From: Lichenihabitans sp033947565
GTDB taxonomy: Bacteria > Pseudomonadota > Alphaproteobacteria > Rhizobiales > Beijerinckiaceae
NCBI RefSeq assembly: GCF_033947565.1
Contig: NZ_JARPVX010000001.1
Span: 62,001-126,000, forward strand
Direction: 5' to 3'
DNA: 64,000 nucleotides
Shown: positions 17,323 to 26,310 of the stretch, piece after piece
How positions within the stretch are numbered: the stretch's first letter is position 1
Layout: every line of letters begins with the position of its first letter
Notes under the pieces: generated by a model
Told to the model about the DNA's origin: nothing
What the model saw: the letters and a program-made list of their open reading frames with translations, nothing else
Database searches by the model: none
Made by a program: the position numbers and the translations under genes

Positions 17323-18735
17323 ATGGTTTCCGGCACCCCTCGCACGCTCTACGACAAGATCTGGGACGACCATATCGTCGACCAGCAGCCGGACGGGACC
17401 TGCCTTCTTTATATCGACCGTCACCTCGTACATGAGGTGACCAGCCCGCAAGCCTTCGAAGCGCTGCGCACCACCGGGCGAAAGGTCCACGCGCCGGACA
17501 AGACGCTGGCGGTCGTCGATCACAACGTGCCGACGTCCGATCGCCGCGAGGGCATCGCCGATCCCGAAAGCCGCATGCAGGTCGAGGCCTTGGCCGAGAA
17601 CGCGCGAGACTTCGGCCTCACCTATTTCGATCAGTTCGACAAGCGGCAGGGCATCGTCCACATCATCGGACCTGAGCAGGGTTTTACGCTGCCCGGCACC
17701 ACGATCGTTTGCGGCGACAGTCACACCTCGACCCATGGGGCTTTCGGGGCTCTTGCGCACGGCATCGGCACCTCCGAGGTGGAGCATGTGCTGGCGACTC
17801 AGACCTTGGTCCAGAAGAAGGCCAAGAACATGCTGGTGCAGGTGGACAACACCCTGCCGCCTGGCGTGACCGCCAAGGACATCATCCTGGCCATCATCGG
17901 CGAGATCGGCACTGCCGGCGGCACGGGCCATGTGATCGAATATGCCGGTGAAGCCATCCGGGCCCTGTCGATGGAAGGCCGGATGACGATCTGCAACATG
18001 TCGATCGAAGGTGGGGCGCGGGCCGGCATGGTGGCGCCCGATGAGAAGACCTTTGCTTATTTGAAGGATCGTCCGCGCTCGCCCAAGGGCGAGACCTGGG
18101 ATCAGGCCGTTGGCTATTGGCGGACGCTGGGATCGGACGAAGGCGCGCATTTCGATAAGGTCGTGCGGCTCGATGCGGCGCGCCTGCCTCCGATCGTCAG
18201 TTGGGGCACCTCGCCGCAGGATGTCGTGGCGGTGAGCGGCACCGTTCCGCGTGCCGAGGATGGCTCGACCGACGAACAGCGCAACACCATCGCCCGGGCG
18301 CTCGACTATATGGGCCTGAAAGGCGGCGAACGCATCGAGGATATCCGGCTCGACCGGATCTTCATCGGCTCCTGCACCAATGGCCGTATCGAGGATCTCC
18401 GTGCAGTGGCCAAGATCGTCGAGGGCAAGAAGGTCGCTTCGACCCTGAGCGCGATGATCGTTCCGGGCTCCGGCCTGGTGAAGCTGCAGGCGGAGGCCGA
18501 AGGCCTCGATCGCATCTTCAAGGAAGCTGGCTTCGATTGGCGCGAGCCGGGCTGCTCCATGTGCCTCGCCATGAATCCCGACAAGCTGTCGCCGGGAGAA
18601 CGCTGCGCCACCACGTCGAACCGCAATTTCGAGGGCCGGCAGGGCTATAAGGGCCGGAGCCACCTCGTGTCGCCCGCCATGGCGGCAGCCGCCGCATTGG
18701 CGGGTCATTTCGTCGACGTCCGCCAGATCGCGTAA
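17323..18735 (+). CDS. leuC: 3-isopropylmalate dehydratase large subunit
   Basis: A 470-residue aconitase-family protein that isomerises 2- to 3-isopropylmalate in leucine synthesis, together with the small subunit LeuD. The three cysteine ligands of the 4Fe-4S cluster are present: Cys351 in GSCTNGRIEDLR, and Cys411 and Cys414 in CSMCLAMNPDKL. The N-terminus RTLYDKIWDDHIV and the block GDSHTSTHGAFGALAHGIGT are typical LeuC. ATG 17323 matches the family start; the upstream open frame is not conserved. No leuD is found in the window, which is common in alphaproteobacteria where leuC and leuD are separate. Confidence 0.96.
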   Translation: MVSGTPRTLYDKIWDDHIVDQQPDGTCLLYIDRHLVHEVTSPQAFEALRTTGRKVHAPDKTLAVVDHNVPTSDRREGIADPESRMQVEALAENARDFGLTYFDQFDKRQGIVHIIGPEQGFTLPGTTIVCGDSHTSTHGAFGALAHGIGTSEVEHVLATQTLVQKKAKNMLVQVDNTLPPGVTAKDIILAIIGEIGTAGGTGHVIEYAGEAIRALSMEGRMTICNMSIEGGARAGMVAPDEKTFAYLKDRPRSPKGETWDQAVGYWRTLGSDEGAHFDKVVRLDAARLPPIVSWGTSPQDVVAVSGTVPRAEDGSTDEQRNTIARALDYMGLKGGERIEDIRLDRIFIGSCTNGRIEDLRAVAKIVEGKKVASTLSAMIVPGSGLVKLQAEAEGLDRIFKEAGFDWREPGCSMCLAMNPDKLSPGERCATTSNRNFEGRQGYKGRSHLVSPAMAAAAALAGHFVDVRQIA

Positions 18736-18790
18736 TACGACCTTGAAAGGGCCGGCCCGCTGGCCTTTCACGCCACGGCACCACGCTTCC

Positions 18791-18830
18791 ACTCGTCCTG
18801 GTCGGGTTTAAGGTCCGACCAGGATCGAGT
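18791..18830 (+). terminator. Strong hairpin between leuC and asd
   Basis: TCCTGGTCGG and CCGACCAGGA form a perfect 10-bp stem with a 9-nt loop (GTTTAAGGT). The stem is extended by ACTCG/CGAGT past one bulged T. It lies 44 nt before the asd start and is followed by TTCGTCC, not a clear T-run. It could be a terminator for leuC or a regulatory leader structure for asd. Confidence 0.5.
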
Positions 18831-18874
18831 TTCGTCCGGCCATCGCGCCGTCGACATCCGAACGGAGAATATCG

Positions 18875-19909
18875 ATGGGTTACAGGGTTGCAGTGGTGGG
18901 CGCGACCGGCAACGTCGGGCGGGAGATGCTCGACATTCTGGCCGAACGCAAATTCCCGGCCGACGAGGTCGTCGCCTTGGCGTCATCGCGTTCGATCGGC
19001 ACCGAAGTGTCGTTCGGCGACAAGGTGTTGAAGTGCAAGAACCTCGAGCACCACGACTTCTCGACCACCGATATTTGCCTGATGTCGGCCGGTGGCGAAG
19101 TCTCCAAGGAGTGGTCGCCCAAGATCGGCGCCGCGGGCTGCGTCGTGATCGACAATTCCTCCGCGTTCCGCATGCACCAGGACGTGCCGCTCATCGTGCC
19201 CGAAGTGAATGCCGACGCGGTCGCGGGCTTCACCAAGATGAACATCATCGCGAATCCGAATTGCTCCACGGCGCAACTCGTAGTCGCGCTCAAGCCGTTG
19301 CACGACGTTGCAACCATCAAGCGCGTCGTGGTGGCCACCTACCAGTCCGTGTCGGGTGCCGGCAAGGACGCCATGGATGAGTTGTTCTCCCAGACGCGGG
19401 CCGTCTTCGTGTCCGACACCATGGAGGTGAAGAAGTTCCCGAAGCGCATCGCCTTCAACCTCATTCCCCAGATCGACGTCTTCATGGAGGACGGCTACAC
19501 GAAGGAAGAGTGGAAGATGATGGCGGAGACCAAGAAGATCCTCGATCCGAAGATCAAGCTGACCGCCACCTGCGTGCGCGTGCCGGTCTTCGTCAGCCAC
19601 TCGGAAGCGGTGAACGTCGAATTCGAGCGGCCGATTTCGGCCGAGGATGCGAAGAACATCCTGCGCGAAGCGCCCGGATGCTTGTTGATCGATAAGCACG
19701 AACCCGGCGGCTACATCACGCCGCATGAGGCGGCCGGCGAGGACGCCACCTATATTTCGCGCGTTCGCGAGGATGCGACTGTGGAGAACGGTCTGTCGTT
19801 CTGGTGCGTGTCCGACAATTTGCGCAAGGGCGCGGCCCTCAATGCGATCCAGATCGCCGAGGTGCTGGTCAACCGCAAGCTGATCGCTCCGAAGCAGATC
19901 GCCGCGTGA
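18875..19909 (+). CDS. asd: Aspartate-semialdehyde dehydrogenase
   Basis: A 344-residue enzyme that reduces aspartyl phosphate to aspartate semialdehyde with NADPH, feeding lysine, threonine, methionine and diaminopimelate synthesis. The Rossmann motif is VAVVGATGNVGREML at residues 5-19. The catalytic Cys130 is in NPNCSTAQ, and SVSGAGKDAMDEL and RVPVFVSHSEAVN (substrate-binding and catalytic His region) follow. Length is standard. The downstream SIMPL-domain gene starts inside the asd stop (GTGA overlap), so the two are probably co-translated. A strong hairpin precedes the gene. Confidence 0.96.
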   Translation: MGYRVAVVGATGNVGREMLDILAERKFPADEVVALASSRSIGTEVSFGDKVLKCKNLEHHDFSTTDICLMSAGGEVSKEWSPKIGAAGCVVIDNSSAFRMHQDVPLIVPEVNADAVAGFTKMNIIANPNCSTAQLVVALKPLHDVATIKRVVVATYQSVSGAGKDAMDELFSQTRAVFVSDTMEVKKFPKRIAFNLIPQIDVFMEDGYTKEEWKMMAETKKILDPKIKLTATCVRVPVFVSHSEAVNVEFERPISAEDAKNILREAPGCLLIDKHEPGGYITPHEAAGEDATYISRVREDATVENGLSFWCVSDNLRKGAALNAIQIAEVLVNRKLIAPKQIAA

Positions 19910-20622
19910 CGGCGGCCGGCCTGCGCGTCCTGCTGGCCAGCACTGTTCTTTCGCTCACCGTGCACGCGGCTTCGGCGCAAGTCGCTGCCGCCCTGGTGGA
20001 TAGTGTGCCGTCCATCGTGGTGGAGGGCGAAGCGCGCCGTGAGGTGATCCCCGATGTGGCCATCGTTATGTTGGGCGTCACCACGGACCGCACCACGGCC
20101 ACACTGGCGGCCGACGACAATGCTCGAGCCGCAGCGGCTGTCGTGACAAGTGCACGGGACGCGGGTCTCGCCGCAGCCGACATCCAGACCGCGCAGCTTC
20201 GCTTGTCGCCCGTTATGGACGTGCCGACCGGCACCAAGGTGAAGGTGTACCGGGCCAGCAACGTCGTAACACTCAGGGTGCATGACCTCAGCCGCGTCGG
20301 GGCCCTGATCGGGCAGTTGACGGCGCAGGGCGTCAACACCATCGACGGCGTGAGCTTCGAACGAGCCGATGAGCAGCCGATCCTGGACGATTTGCGCGGC
20401 CTCGCCACTGCGGATGCCCTTCGCAAAGCCAAGATCTATGCCAGCGCCGCAAATCTGAAGCTCGGCCGCATCCTTCGCATCGCGCCGAACGATGTCACAT
20501 CCGCGCCGATGGCTCGCAGCTTCAAGCTCGCTATGGCGGTGCCGGCACCGGCGCCTCCGGTCGAAGCTGGGTCCTCGGTGGTGGAGACCCGGGTTCAGAT
20601 CACCTGGGAGCTGATGCCCTGA
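19906..20622 (+). CDS. Periplasmic SIMPL-domain (DUF541) protein
   Basis: A 238-residue exported protein. The N-terminus (VLLASTVLSLTVHAASAQ) is a signal peptide with cleavage after ASA-Q. The rest is one SIMPL/DUF541 domain with the usual start IVVEGEARREVIPDVAIV, a central SPVMDVPTGTKVKVYRASN and the late ADALRKAKIYASAANLKLGRI. The family includes BP26/OMP28 of Brucella, which forms periplasmic or outer-membrane rings; the biochemical role is unclear. The GTG start overlaps the asd stop by 4 nt. An upstream in-frame ATG at 19804 would add non-conserved residues and is rejected. Confidence 0.85.
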   Translation: MTAAGLRVLLASTVLSLTVHAASAQVAAALVDSVPSIVVEGEARREVIPDVAIVMLGVTTDRTTATLAADDNARAAAAVVTSARDAGLAAADIQTAQLRLSPVMDVPTGTKVKVYRASNVVTLRVHDLSRVGALIGQLTAQGVNTIDGVSFERADEQPILDDLRGLATADALRKAKIYASAANLKLGRILRIAPNDVTSAPMARSFKLAMAVPAPAPPVEAGSSVVETRVQITWELMP

Positions 20623-21250
20623 CGCTCACCGGAAGCATTCGGGTAGAGCGGCGCCGCCGTTGACCGAACGCCTGAGTCTCGTCAGCGGTCGACGGACCAG
20701 TCCTCATCCAGGCAAGCCAGTCGCGCGAAGCATTCGGCATCCTGGCGCAATGGAAATTGCTCGGCAATCGTGGGATCGTCGGTCCAGCACAGGCTGCCGC
20801 TTGTGTCGATGGCAGCATAGAACCGCTGTTGCACCAGCGGGTGACCGACGCTGACGAACCATCCGGCCACAGGTGTGATACTGTCTCGAAAGATGTCTGC
20901 GCACTGCTCGGTCACGATCGTCATCCCCGTGAATGGCGGAACAGAATGACGAGCCTGAGCGGCGCTTGTTTACGCTTTCCTACAGCACCGACGGGAAAGA
21001 AAGGGGCGTCCGCGTCCTTGTTGACCGTCCTCAATGTGGCAAGCTGCCTATCAAACAAACACAGCAGCGGCATTGCCTCGCTTAACCTGCACGGCCCGGC
21101 GATGTGCATCGGCAGCGAGAGGTGTTGAGACCTCGAAAATATCCTCGCCCCGACACTGGCGTCGGAATTGCATAGATTTGCGCGTTCGATCTAGAATGGA
21201 ATTCGGCAAAGGCTAAAGACAGCTGCTGCGCCCATTCGATCCAGACGGGG
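20623..21250. other. Sparse region between SIMPL gene and regulator
   Basis: About 630 bp with one plausible small gene on the minus strand (20682-20924) and otherwise only short overlapping open frames without recognisable products. Base composition is less GC-rich than the surroundings from about 20,940 to 21,250. No tRNA, repeat or insertion sequence was seen. The promoter of the downstream regulator must be here. Confidence 0.4.
20682..20924 (-). CDS. Small hypothetical protein
   Basis: An 80-residue reading frame with a natural-looking composition: MTIVTEQCADIFRDSITPVA, then a middle with YAAIDTSGSLCWTDDPTIAE and an end with ECFARLACLDEDW. The alternation of hydrophobic and polar residues suggests a small beta-rich domain. 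No family is recognised. The start ATG has a purine-rich CGGGG directly upstream, which is a poor ribosome site. It is the best coding candidate in the gap. An unexpressed frame remains possible. Confidence 0.4.
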   Translation of the reverse strand: MTIVTEQCADIFRDSITPVAGWFVSVGHPLVQQRFYAAIDTSGSLCWTDDPTIAEQFPLRQDAECFARLACLDEDWSVDR

Positions 21251-22348
21251 ATGCTTTGCATGGTCATGGTGCATGGATCGACGAGGGTCGAAGGCAGGCC
21301 TCCAGTGGCGGCGCGCCCCTCACGCGCACCCATGATGCTCGATGCCACGCTCGATTTGGATGTCGGGACTATCACCTTCGCTTTCATGATGGTGCATCAG
21401 TTCTCGATGATCGCCTTCGCGTCAGCCCTCGAGCCGTTGCGTCTTGCCAATCGGGCATTGGGTCAGGACGTGTATCGCTGGCTGGTGCTGACCCCCGACG
21501 GCCGTCCGGTCGAAGCCTCGAACGGGATCGCGATTCCGGCGGACGGCGCCTACGATGAAGCGTCTTATGCGACCGCTGCCGTGGTCTGCGCCGGCATCGA
21601 CGTGCAGACCATCGATACGCGCGATCTCATGGCGAAGCTGCGCGGCCTCGTGGCCAGGGGGGTGACGCTCGGCGCGATCTGTACGGGGCCCTATGTCCTG
21701 GCCCGGGCGGGTCTGCTGAACGGCTATCGTTGCACCATTCACTGGGAGAATTTTGACGCGCTGCATGAAGAGTTCCCGGACCTGACGCTCACCCAGGAGC
21801 TGTTCGAGCTCGACCGCATGCGCTTCACCTGCGCGGGCGGCACAGCGGCCATTGACATGATGCTGTCGATCATTCAGCGGCAACGCGGCAAGGATGTTGC
21901 CGCCTCGGTCACCGATCAATTGATCCATCACCGCATGCGGGACGCCCATGAGCGGCAACGCATGGAGCTGCGCGCCCGCCTCGGCGTCGCTCATCCCAAG
22001 CTCATCAACGTGGTGGGCGAAATGGAGCGCTGCATCGAGCAACCGATGTCCTGCGCCGATCTGGCCGATGGGGTCGGGCTCTCGACCCGCCAGCTCGAGC
22101 GGTTGTTCCGCAAATATCTCGGTCAAGCGCCGACCCGCTACTACCTGGGCCTGCGGCTGGAACGGGCCCGCCACCTGCTGCTGCAGACCACGATGCCGAT
22201 TCTGTCGATCGGCCTCGCCTGCGGCTTCGTTTCGGCGTCGCATTTCTCGAAATGCTACTCGGAGCATTTTTCCCGGACGCCGTCGCAGGAACGGCGCAAT
22301 CCCCGCAGAGGTGCCAGTGACGCAGGCCGACCCGTCGAACGTCTTTGA
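21251..22348 (+). CDS. GlxA-family AraC-type transcriptional regulator
   Basis: A 365-residue regulator with a DJ-1/PfpI-like N-terminal domain (about residues 35-205, with GAICTGPYVLARAGLL and TIHWENFDALHEEFP). A C-terminal AraC helix-turn-helix follows (about 245-345, with MSCADLADGVGLSTRQLERLFRKYLG and ACGFVSASHFSKCYSEHF, each in parts). The closest known group is GbdR/CdhR, which control choline, glycine betaine or carnitine use. That fits the choline-dehydrogenase-like gene that follows and overlaps it by 32 nt. ATG 21251 gives the full frame; ATG 21332 would leave the whole conserved domain and may be the real start. The ligand is unknown. Confidence 0.85.
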   Translation: MLCMVMVHGSTRVEGRPPVAARPSRAPMMLDATLDLDVGTITFAFMMVHQFSMIAFASALEPLRLANRALGQDVYRWLVLTPDGRPVEASNGIAIPADGAYDEASYATAAVVCAGIDVQTIDTRDLMAKLRGLVARGVTLGAICTGPYVLARAGLLNGYRCTIHWENFDALHEEFPDLTLTQELFELDRMRFTCAGGTAAIDMMLSIIQRQRGKDVAASVTDQLIHHRMRDAHERQRMELRARLGVAHPKLINVVGEMERCIEQPMSCADLADGVGLSTRQLERLFRKYLGQAPTRYYLGLRLERARHLLLQTTMPILSIGLACGFVSASHFSKCYSEHFSRTPSQERRNPRRGASDAGRPVERL

Positions 22349-23990
22349 TTACATCATCGTCGGTGCCGGATCGGCCGGATGCGTGCTGGCCAATCGACTG
22401 AGCGAGGACGGTACCAGCACCGTGCTGCTGGTGGAGGGAGGCGGTAGCGACCGCCACCTGTTCATGGCGATGCCGAGCGCGCTGGCCTTGGCGATGAACA
22501 TCAAGCGCGCCAATTGGAACTACATGAGCGAACCTGAGCCGGGCCTCGACGGGCGCCGGGTGACCTGCCCGCGGGGCAAGGTGGTGGGCGGCTCCTCGTC
22601 GATCAACGGCATGGTCTACATCCGTGGCAATCCCTTGGATTTCGAAGGCTGGGAAGACGCCGGGGCGCGAGGATGGGCCTATCGCGATGTGTTGCCTTAT
22701 TTCCGCAAGGCCGAGACCCGGGAGGAAGGCGGCGACGGCTATCGGGGTCACGATGGCCCGCTGCACACGAGCTACGGGCCGCTCGAGAATCCGCTGTACC
22801 GCGCCTTCATCGAGGCCGGAAGGGAAGCCGGCTATCCCGTCACGGAAGATGTGAACGGCGCCCAGCAGGAGGGGTTCGGGCGCATGGATAGGACCGTCCA
22901 CAAGGGGCGGCGCTGGAGTGCCGCGCGGGCCTATCTGGACGGGGCCCGCACCCGCAAGAACCTGACGATCTGGACCGAGACTCTGGTCGAGGCCGTGACC
23001 TTCGAGGGACGGCGCGCCACCGGCATTCGCTGCCGCCGCAATGGGGCCTCCACCTTGCCCCAGGCTCGGCAGGAAGTGATCCTGGCTGGTGGGGCCATCA
23101 ATTCGCCACAGCTGCTGAAATTGTCCGGCGTCGGCCCTGCGGCGGAACTCGCCCGCCACGGCATCCCGCTGGTGGCCGACCGCCCTGGTGTCGGCGCCAA
23201 TTTGACGGACCATCTCGAGATTTATTTCCAGATGGCCGCCACCACGCCCATCACGCTGTTTTCTTCGATGAACATGCCGGCCAAAGCCAAGATCGGCGCC
23301 GAATGGCTGCTGACGCGCCGCGGCCTCGGGGCCACCAACCATTTCGAGAGCTGCGCCTTTATCCGCAGTCGGGCCGGGATCCGCTGGCCGGACCTGCAGT
23401 ATCATTTCCTGCCGGCTGCCATCTCGTACAACGGCAAGGAGCTGGCCGACCAGCACGGCTTCCAGGCGCATGTGGGACCCATGCGCTCGAAGAGCCGCGG
23501 CAGCGTCACGCTGCGGTCGGCCGATCCGCGCGAGGCGCCGGCGATCCGGTTCAACTACATGAGCCATCCGGACGATTGGACCGAGATGCGTGCCGCCGTC
23601 CGGCTGACCCGTGAAATCTTCGCGCAGCCGGCTTTCGCACCCTACCGGGGCGACGAGATCGAACCGGGCCTGAGCGTCCAGACCGACGCGGAGATCGATG
23701 GCTTCATCAAGGCCAAGGTCGAAAGCGCCTACCACCCCTGCTCGACCTGTCGCATGGGAGATGCCGCCGACCCCATGGCGGTGGTCGATCGCGATACGCG
23801 GGTGATCGGGGTCGACAACCTCCGGGTGGCCGATGCCTCCATAATGCCGACCATCACCACCGGAAACCTGAACGCGCCGACGATCATGTTGGCCGAGAAG
23901 GCCGCCGACCACATCCGCGACCGCCCTCGACTGCCCGCTTCGAACGCGCCGTTCTACGATGCGCCACAATGGCAGGTGTCCCAACGCTGA
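22317..23990 (+). CDS. betA: GMC oxidoreductase, choline dehydrogenase-like
   Basis: A 557-residue FAD enzyme of the glucose-methanol-choline family. The FAD motif VGAGSAGCVLANRLSED lies near residues 15-31. The GMC signature GRRVTCPRGKVVGGSSSING, a second signature EVILAGGAINSPQLLKLSGVG and the active-site region YHPCSTCRMG (His near 473) are present, as is the C-terminal NLNAPTIMLAEKAAD. Known members oxidise choline to betaine aldehyde, and some act on other alcohols, so the substrate is not proven. GTG 22317 lies inside the upstream regulator gene with AGAGG upstream. There is no betB, betI or choline transporter nearby, so the pathway is not complete here. Confidence 0.85.
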   Translation: MTQADPSNVFDYIIVGAGSAGCVLANRLSEDGTSTVLLVEGGGSDRHLFMAMPSALALAMNIKRANWNYMSEPEPGLDGRRVTCPRGKVVGGSSSINGMVYIRGNPLDFEGWEDAGARGWAYRDVLPYFRKAETREEGGDGYRGHDGPLHTSYGPLENPLYRAFIEAGREAGYPVTEDVNGAQQEGFGRMDRTVHKGRRWSAARAYLDGARTRKNLTIWTETLVEAVTFEGRRATGIRCRRNGASTLPQARQEVILAGGAINSPQLLKLSGVGPAAELARHGIPLVADRPGVGANLTDHLEIYFQMAATTPITLFSSMNMPAKAKIGAEWLLTRRGLGATNHFESCAFIRSRAGIRWPDLQYHFLPAAISYNGKELADQHGFQAHVGPMRSKSRGSVTLRSADPREAPAIRFNYMSHPDDWTEMRAAVRLTREIFAQPAFAPYRGDEIEPGLSVQTDAEIDGFIKAKVESAYHPCSTCRMGDAADPMAVVDRDTRVIGVDNLRVADASIMPTITTGNLNAPTIMLAEKAADHIRDRPRLPASNAPFYDAPQWQVSQR

Positions 23991-24004
23991 CGCGGTTTTC
24001 CGTG

Positions 24005-24034
24005 TTGACAGACCAGGGAGCCATCCCCCATAAG
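24005..24034 (+). promoter_or_regulatory. Candidate promoter for tRNA-Tyr
   Basis: A consensus -35 TTGACA (24005-24010) and a -10-like CATAAG (24029-24034) with 18-bp spacing lie about 75 bp upstream of tRNA-Tyr, in the gap after the choline-dehydrogenase-like gene. The call rests on motif match only. Confidence 0.45.
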
Positions 24035-24108
24035 CGCCGCACGGGAAGGCCAGTCCGCTTAGCGGGCAGGCTAATTCGGCATCCGGTGGCCCTAGGCCGC
24101 GATGGTGC

Positions 24109-24193
24109 GGAGGAGTGTCCCGAGTGGCAAAGGGGGCGGACTGTAAATCCGCTGGCTATGCCTTCGTAGGTTCGAGTCCTACCTCCTCCACCA
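24109..24193 (+). tRNA. tRNA-Tyr (anticodon GUA)
   Basis: An 85-nt class II tRNA. The acceptor stem GGAGGAG pairs with CTCCTCC. The anticodon arm GCGGA-CTGTAAA-TCCGC has anticodon GTA. It has a long variable arm (TGGCTATGCCTTC region), T arm GTAGG-TTCGAGT-CCTAC, and an encoded CCA. The long variable arm and GTA together identify bacterial tRNA-Tyr. Confidence 0.96.
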
Positions 24194-24473
24194 TCACCCA
24201 AATCATTCTGGTTCTTAGAGCTTCCATCTTAAGTCGTTTCATCGACTGCGATGAGGCAGGCGTAGGCGCGTTCGGAAGCGCGGCGTTGTGGTCCGCCAGG
24301 GTCTCCGCATCGCCTGTCACCTTTCTGGCTCAGAATGGTCTCGGGGCTCACATAGAACCCGAGTGCCTGCCGAAGCTGGTTCCGTCCGCCGACTCTTGCC
24401 AGGGAAAGCCCAGCATCGCATGAGGGTCGAAGCCGCCGTGTGCTGGGATTGCACGGCTCGAGGAACGCCCTGA
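24194..24473. other. Non-coding gap after tRNA-Tyr
   Basis: About 280 bp with no convincing gene. The short open frames in all directions have no recognisable product and overlap each other. No clear T-run terminator for the tRNA was seen. Confidence 0.4.
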
Positions 24474-25175
24474 ATGAGCATCGCTTTCATCGGTCTCGAT
24501 GCCGACGATACGCTTTGGCACAACGAAACCATTTTCCGAGCCGCACAGGCGAGGTTCGAAGCCCTAATGGCGCCGTTCGCGTCGCCCGAGCGCATCGCGC
24601 GCGAGATCGACACGGTCGAGCGGCGCAACCTTTCCCTTTATGGCTACGGCGCCAAAGGCTTTACGCTGTCGGTGTTGGAAACGGCCCTCGACCTCAGCCA
24701 TGGAGCCATCACGGGCCCGGCGATGGCGGAGGTCCTGGCCTTGGGCCGCTCCATGATGGGCCACCCCATCGAGCCCCTGCCGGGCGTCGTGGCGGCCGTT
24801 GAGCGGCTGTCCACCCTCGGTCGCCTCGTCCTGATCACCAAGGGCGACCTGTTCCATCAGGAAGCCAAACTGGCGGCCTCAGGCCTCGGCGCCTGGTTCG
24901 CAGGTGTGGAGGTCGTGAGCGACAAAACACCGGAAACATACAGTCGTATCTTTGCACGCTACGGCGTGGGCGCCGGACAAGCCGTGATGGCCGGTAATTC
25001 CGTCCGGTCCGATGTTCTGCCGGTGCTCGAGACCGGCGCCTATGCGGCCTTGATCCCCTACCCCTTGGTGTGGAGCCATGAGGTCGCCGAGGTGCCGCAT
25101 GGCCATCCCCGGTTTCGCGAGCTTTCGGCGTTGCCGGAGCTCATAGACTGGATTGAGGTCTTGGCGGCGACCTGA
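24474..25175 (+). CDS. HAD-superfamily hydrolase
   Basis: A 233-residue haloacid-dehalogenase-type phosphatase. Motif I is LDADDTLWHNE with nucleophile Asp9 and Asp11. Motif II is in LVLITKGD near residue 120, motif III is the lysine in VVSDKTPETY, and motif IV is GNSVRSDVLPVLETGAYA. An alpha-helical cap follows motif I. The family hydrolyses small phosphorylated metabolites; the substrate cannot be told. It converges on the polyprenyl synthase gene with only 6 bp between stops. Confidence 0.8.
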   Translation: MSIAFIGLDADDTLWHNETIFRAAQARFEALMAPFASPERIAREIDTVERRNLSLYGYGAKGFTLSVLETALDLSHGAITGPAMAEVLALGRSMMGHPIEPLPGVVAAVERLSTLGRLVLITKGDLFHQEAKLAASGLGAWFAGVEVVSDKTPETYSRIFARYGVGAGQAVMAGNSVRSDVLPVLETGAYAALIPYPLVWSHEVAEVPHGHPRFRELSALPELIDWIEVLAAT

Positions 25176-25181
25176 AGCCCG

Positions 25182-26195
25182 TCAGTGAGCCCGATCGATG
25201 CAGAAATCGACGACGTCGAGCAGCGCATCCTTCCAGTCGCTGGCCGGGAACAATCCCAGGGCGTCACGCGACATCGCCCCATAATGACGAGCCCGCTCGA
25301 TCGTGTCCTCGATCGCCTTATGCTTGCGCATCAGGCCGATCGCCCGGTCGAGGTCGCCCTCGACGATCTCGCCGGCTTCGAGCGCCTTGCGCCAGAACGC
25401 ACGCTCGGCTTCCGGGCCTCGGCGAAACGACAGCACCACCGGCAGCGTGATCTTGCCTTCGCGGAAATCATCGCCTGTGTTCTTGCCGAGCTTCTGGCTC
25501 GAGCCGCCGTAATCCAACGCGTCGTCGATCAACTGGAACGCGATGCCGAGGTTCATGCCATAAGCGCGGCAGGCCGCGATCTCGGCCTTTGGACGATCGG
25601 CCAGGATCGGGCCGACCTCACAAGCGGCTGCGAACAGGGCGGCCGTCTTGGCGCGGATCACCGCCAGATAATCGTCCTCGGTCGTGCTGGTGTCTTTCGC
25701 GGCCGCGAGTTGCATCACCTCGCCTTCGGCGATCACCGTGGCGGCCGTCGAAAGGACGTCGAGGCACGGGAGTGAGCCAACCTCCACCATCATGCGAAAT
25801 GCCTGACCGAGCAGGAAGTCGCCGACCAGCACGCTGGCTTCGTTGCCCCACAGCATCCGGGCCGCCAGCTTGCCGCGCCGCAGGTCGCTCTCGTCGACCA
25901 CGTCGTCGTGCAGCAGCGTCGCCGTGTGCATGAACTCGACAGACGCCGCCAGCTTGACGTGGCCCTGCCCCGTGTAGCCGCAGAGGGCAGCCGTCGCGAG
26001 CGTCATCATTGGCCGAAGGCGCTTGCCACCCGATTCGATCAGGTGGTTGGCAACGTCCGGGATCATGGCGACGCGCGAATCCGCACGTGACAGGATGGTT
26101 TCGTTGACACGTCCCATGTCGCCGCGCGCGAGCGCCGCCAGCTTGGCGATATCCCCGCTCCCGGTGGCTTCCTCGAAGGGAATAACCAGACCCAA
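25182..26195 (-). CDS. Polyprenyl (decaprenyl/octaprenyl) diphosphate synthase
   Basis: A 337-residue trans-isoprenyl synthase that lengthens farnesyl diphosphate with isopentenyl diphosphate to make the ubiquinone side chain. The first aspartate-rich motif LLHDDVVDESDLRRG (Asp97, 98, 101) and the second FQLIDDALDYGG are both present, as are GGKRLRPM and GEVMQLAAA. I chose a TTG start at 26195 because AAGGA lies 8 nt upstream and it gives the usual family length. The frame stays open to 26366, but an ATG at 26310-26312 would overlap the divergent DUF2007 start. Chain length (C50 is usual in this group) is inferred from taxonomy, not from a residue. Confidence 0.88.
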   Translation of the reverse strand: MGLVIPFEEATGSGDIAKLAALARGDMGRVNETILSRADSRVAMIPDVANHLIESGGKRLRPMMTLATAALCGYTGQGHVKLAASVEFMHTATLLHDDVVDESDLRRGKLAARMLWGNEASVLVGDFLLGQAFRMMVEVGSLPCLDVLSTAATVIAEGEVMQLAAAKDTSTTEDDYLAVIRAKTAALFAAACEVGPILADRPKAEIAACRAYGMNLGIAFQLIDDALDYGGSSQKLGKNTGDDFREGKITLPVVLSFRRGPEAERAFWRKALEAGEIVEGDLDRAIGLMRKHKAIEDTIERARHYGAMSRDALGLFPASDWKDALLDVVDFCIDRAH

Positions 26196-26310
26196 CTGCG
26201 AAATCCTTGTGGTTTCCAAGTTGGCGAACCATAGAGAAAGCCTCCCGCGGTCGCAACTCGCGCCGGTGACCGGCAGGGTCGCAGTCGTGGAAGGAGCCAG
26301 TGCAGGGTCC

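Noticed and set aside
17323..19909. Missing leuD as a sign of gene loss
   Set aside because: leuC and leuD are commonly separate in alphaproteobacteria, so absence from this window means little.
22005..23984. Minus-strand frame of 659 codons opposite the choline-dehydrogenase-like gene
   Set aside because: The plus strand has full GMC motifs; the opposite frame has no recognisable motif and follows from GC-rich codon use.
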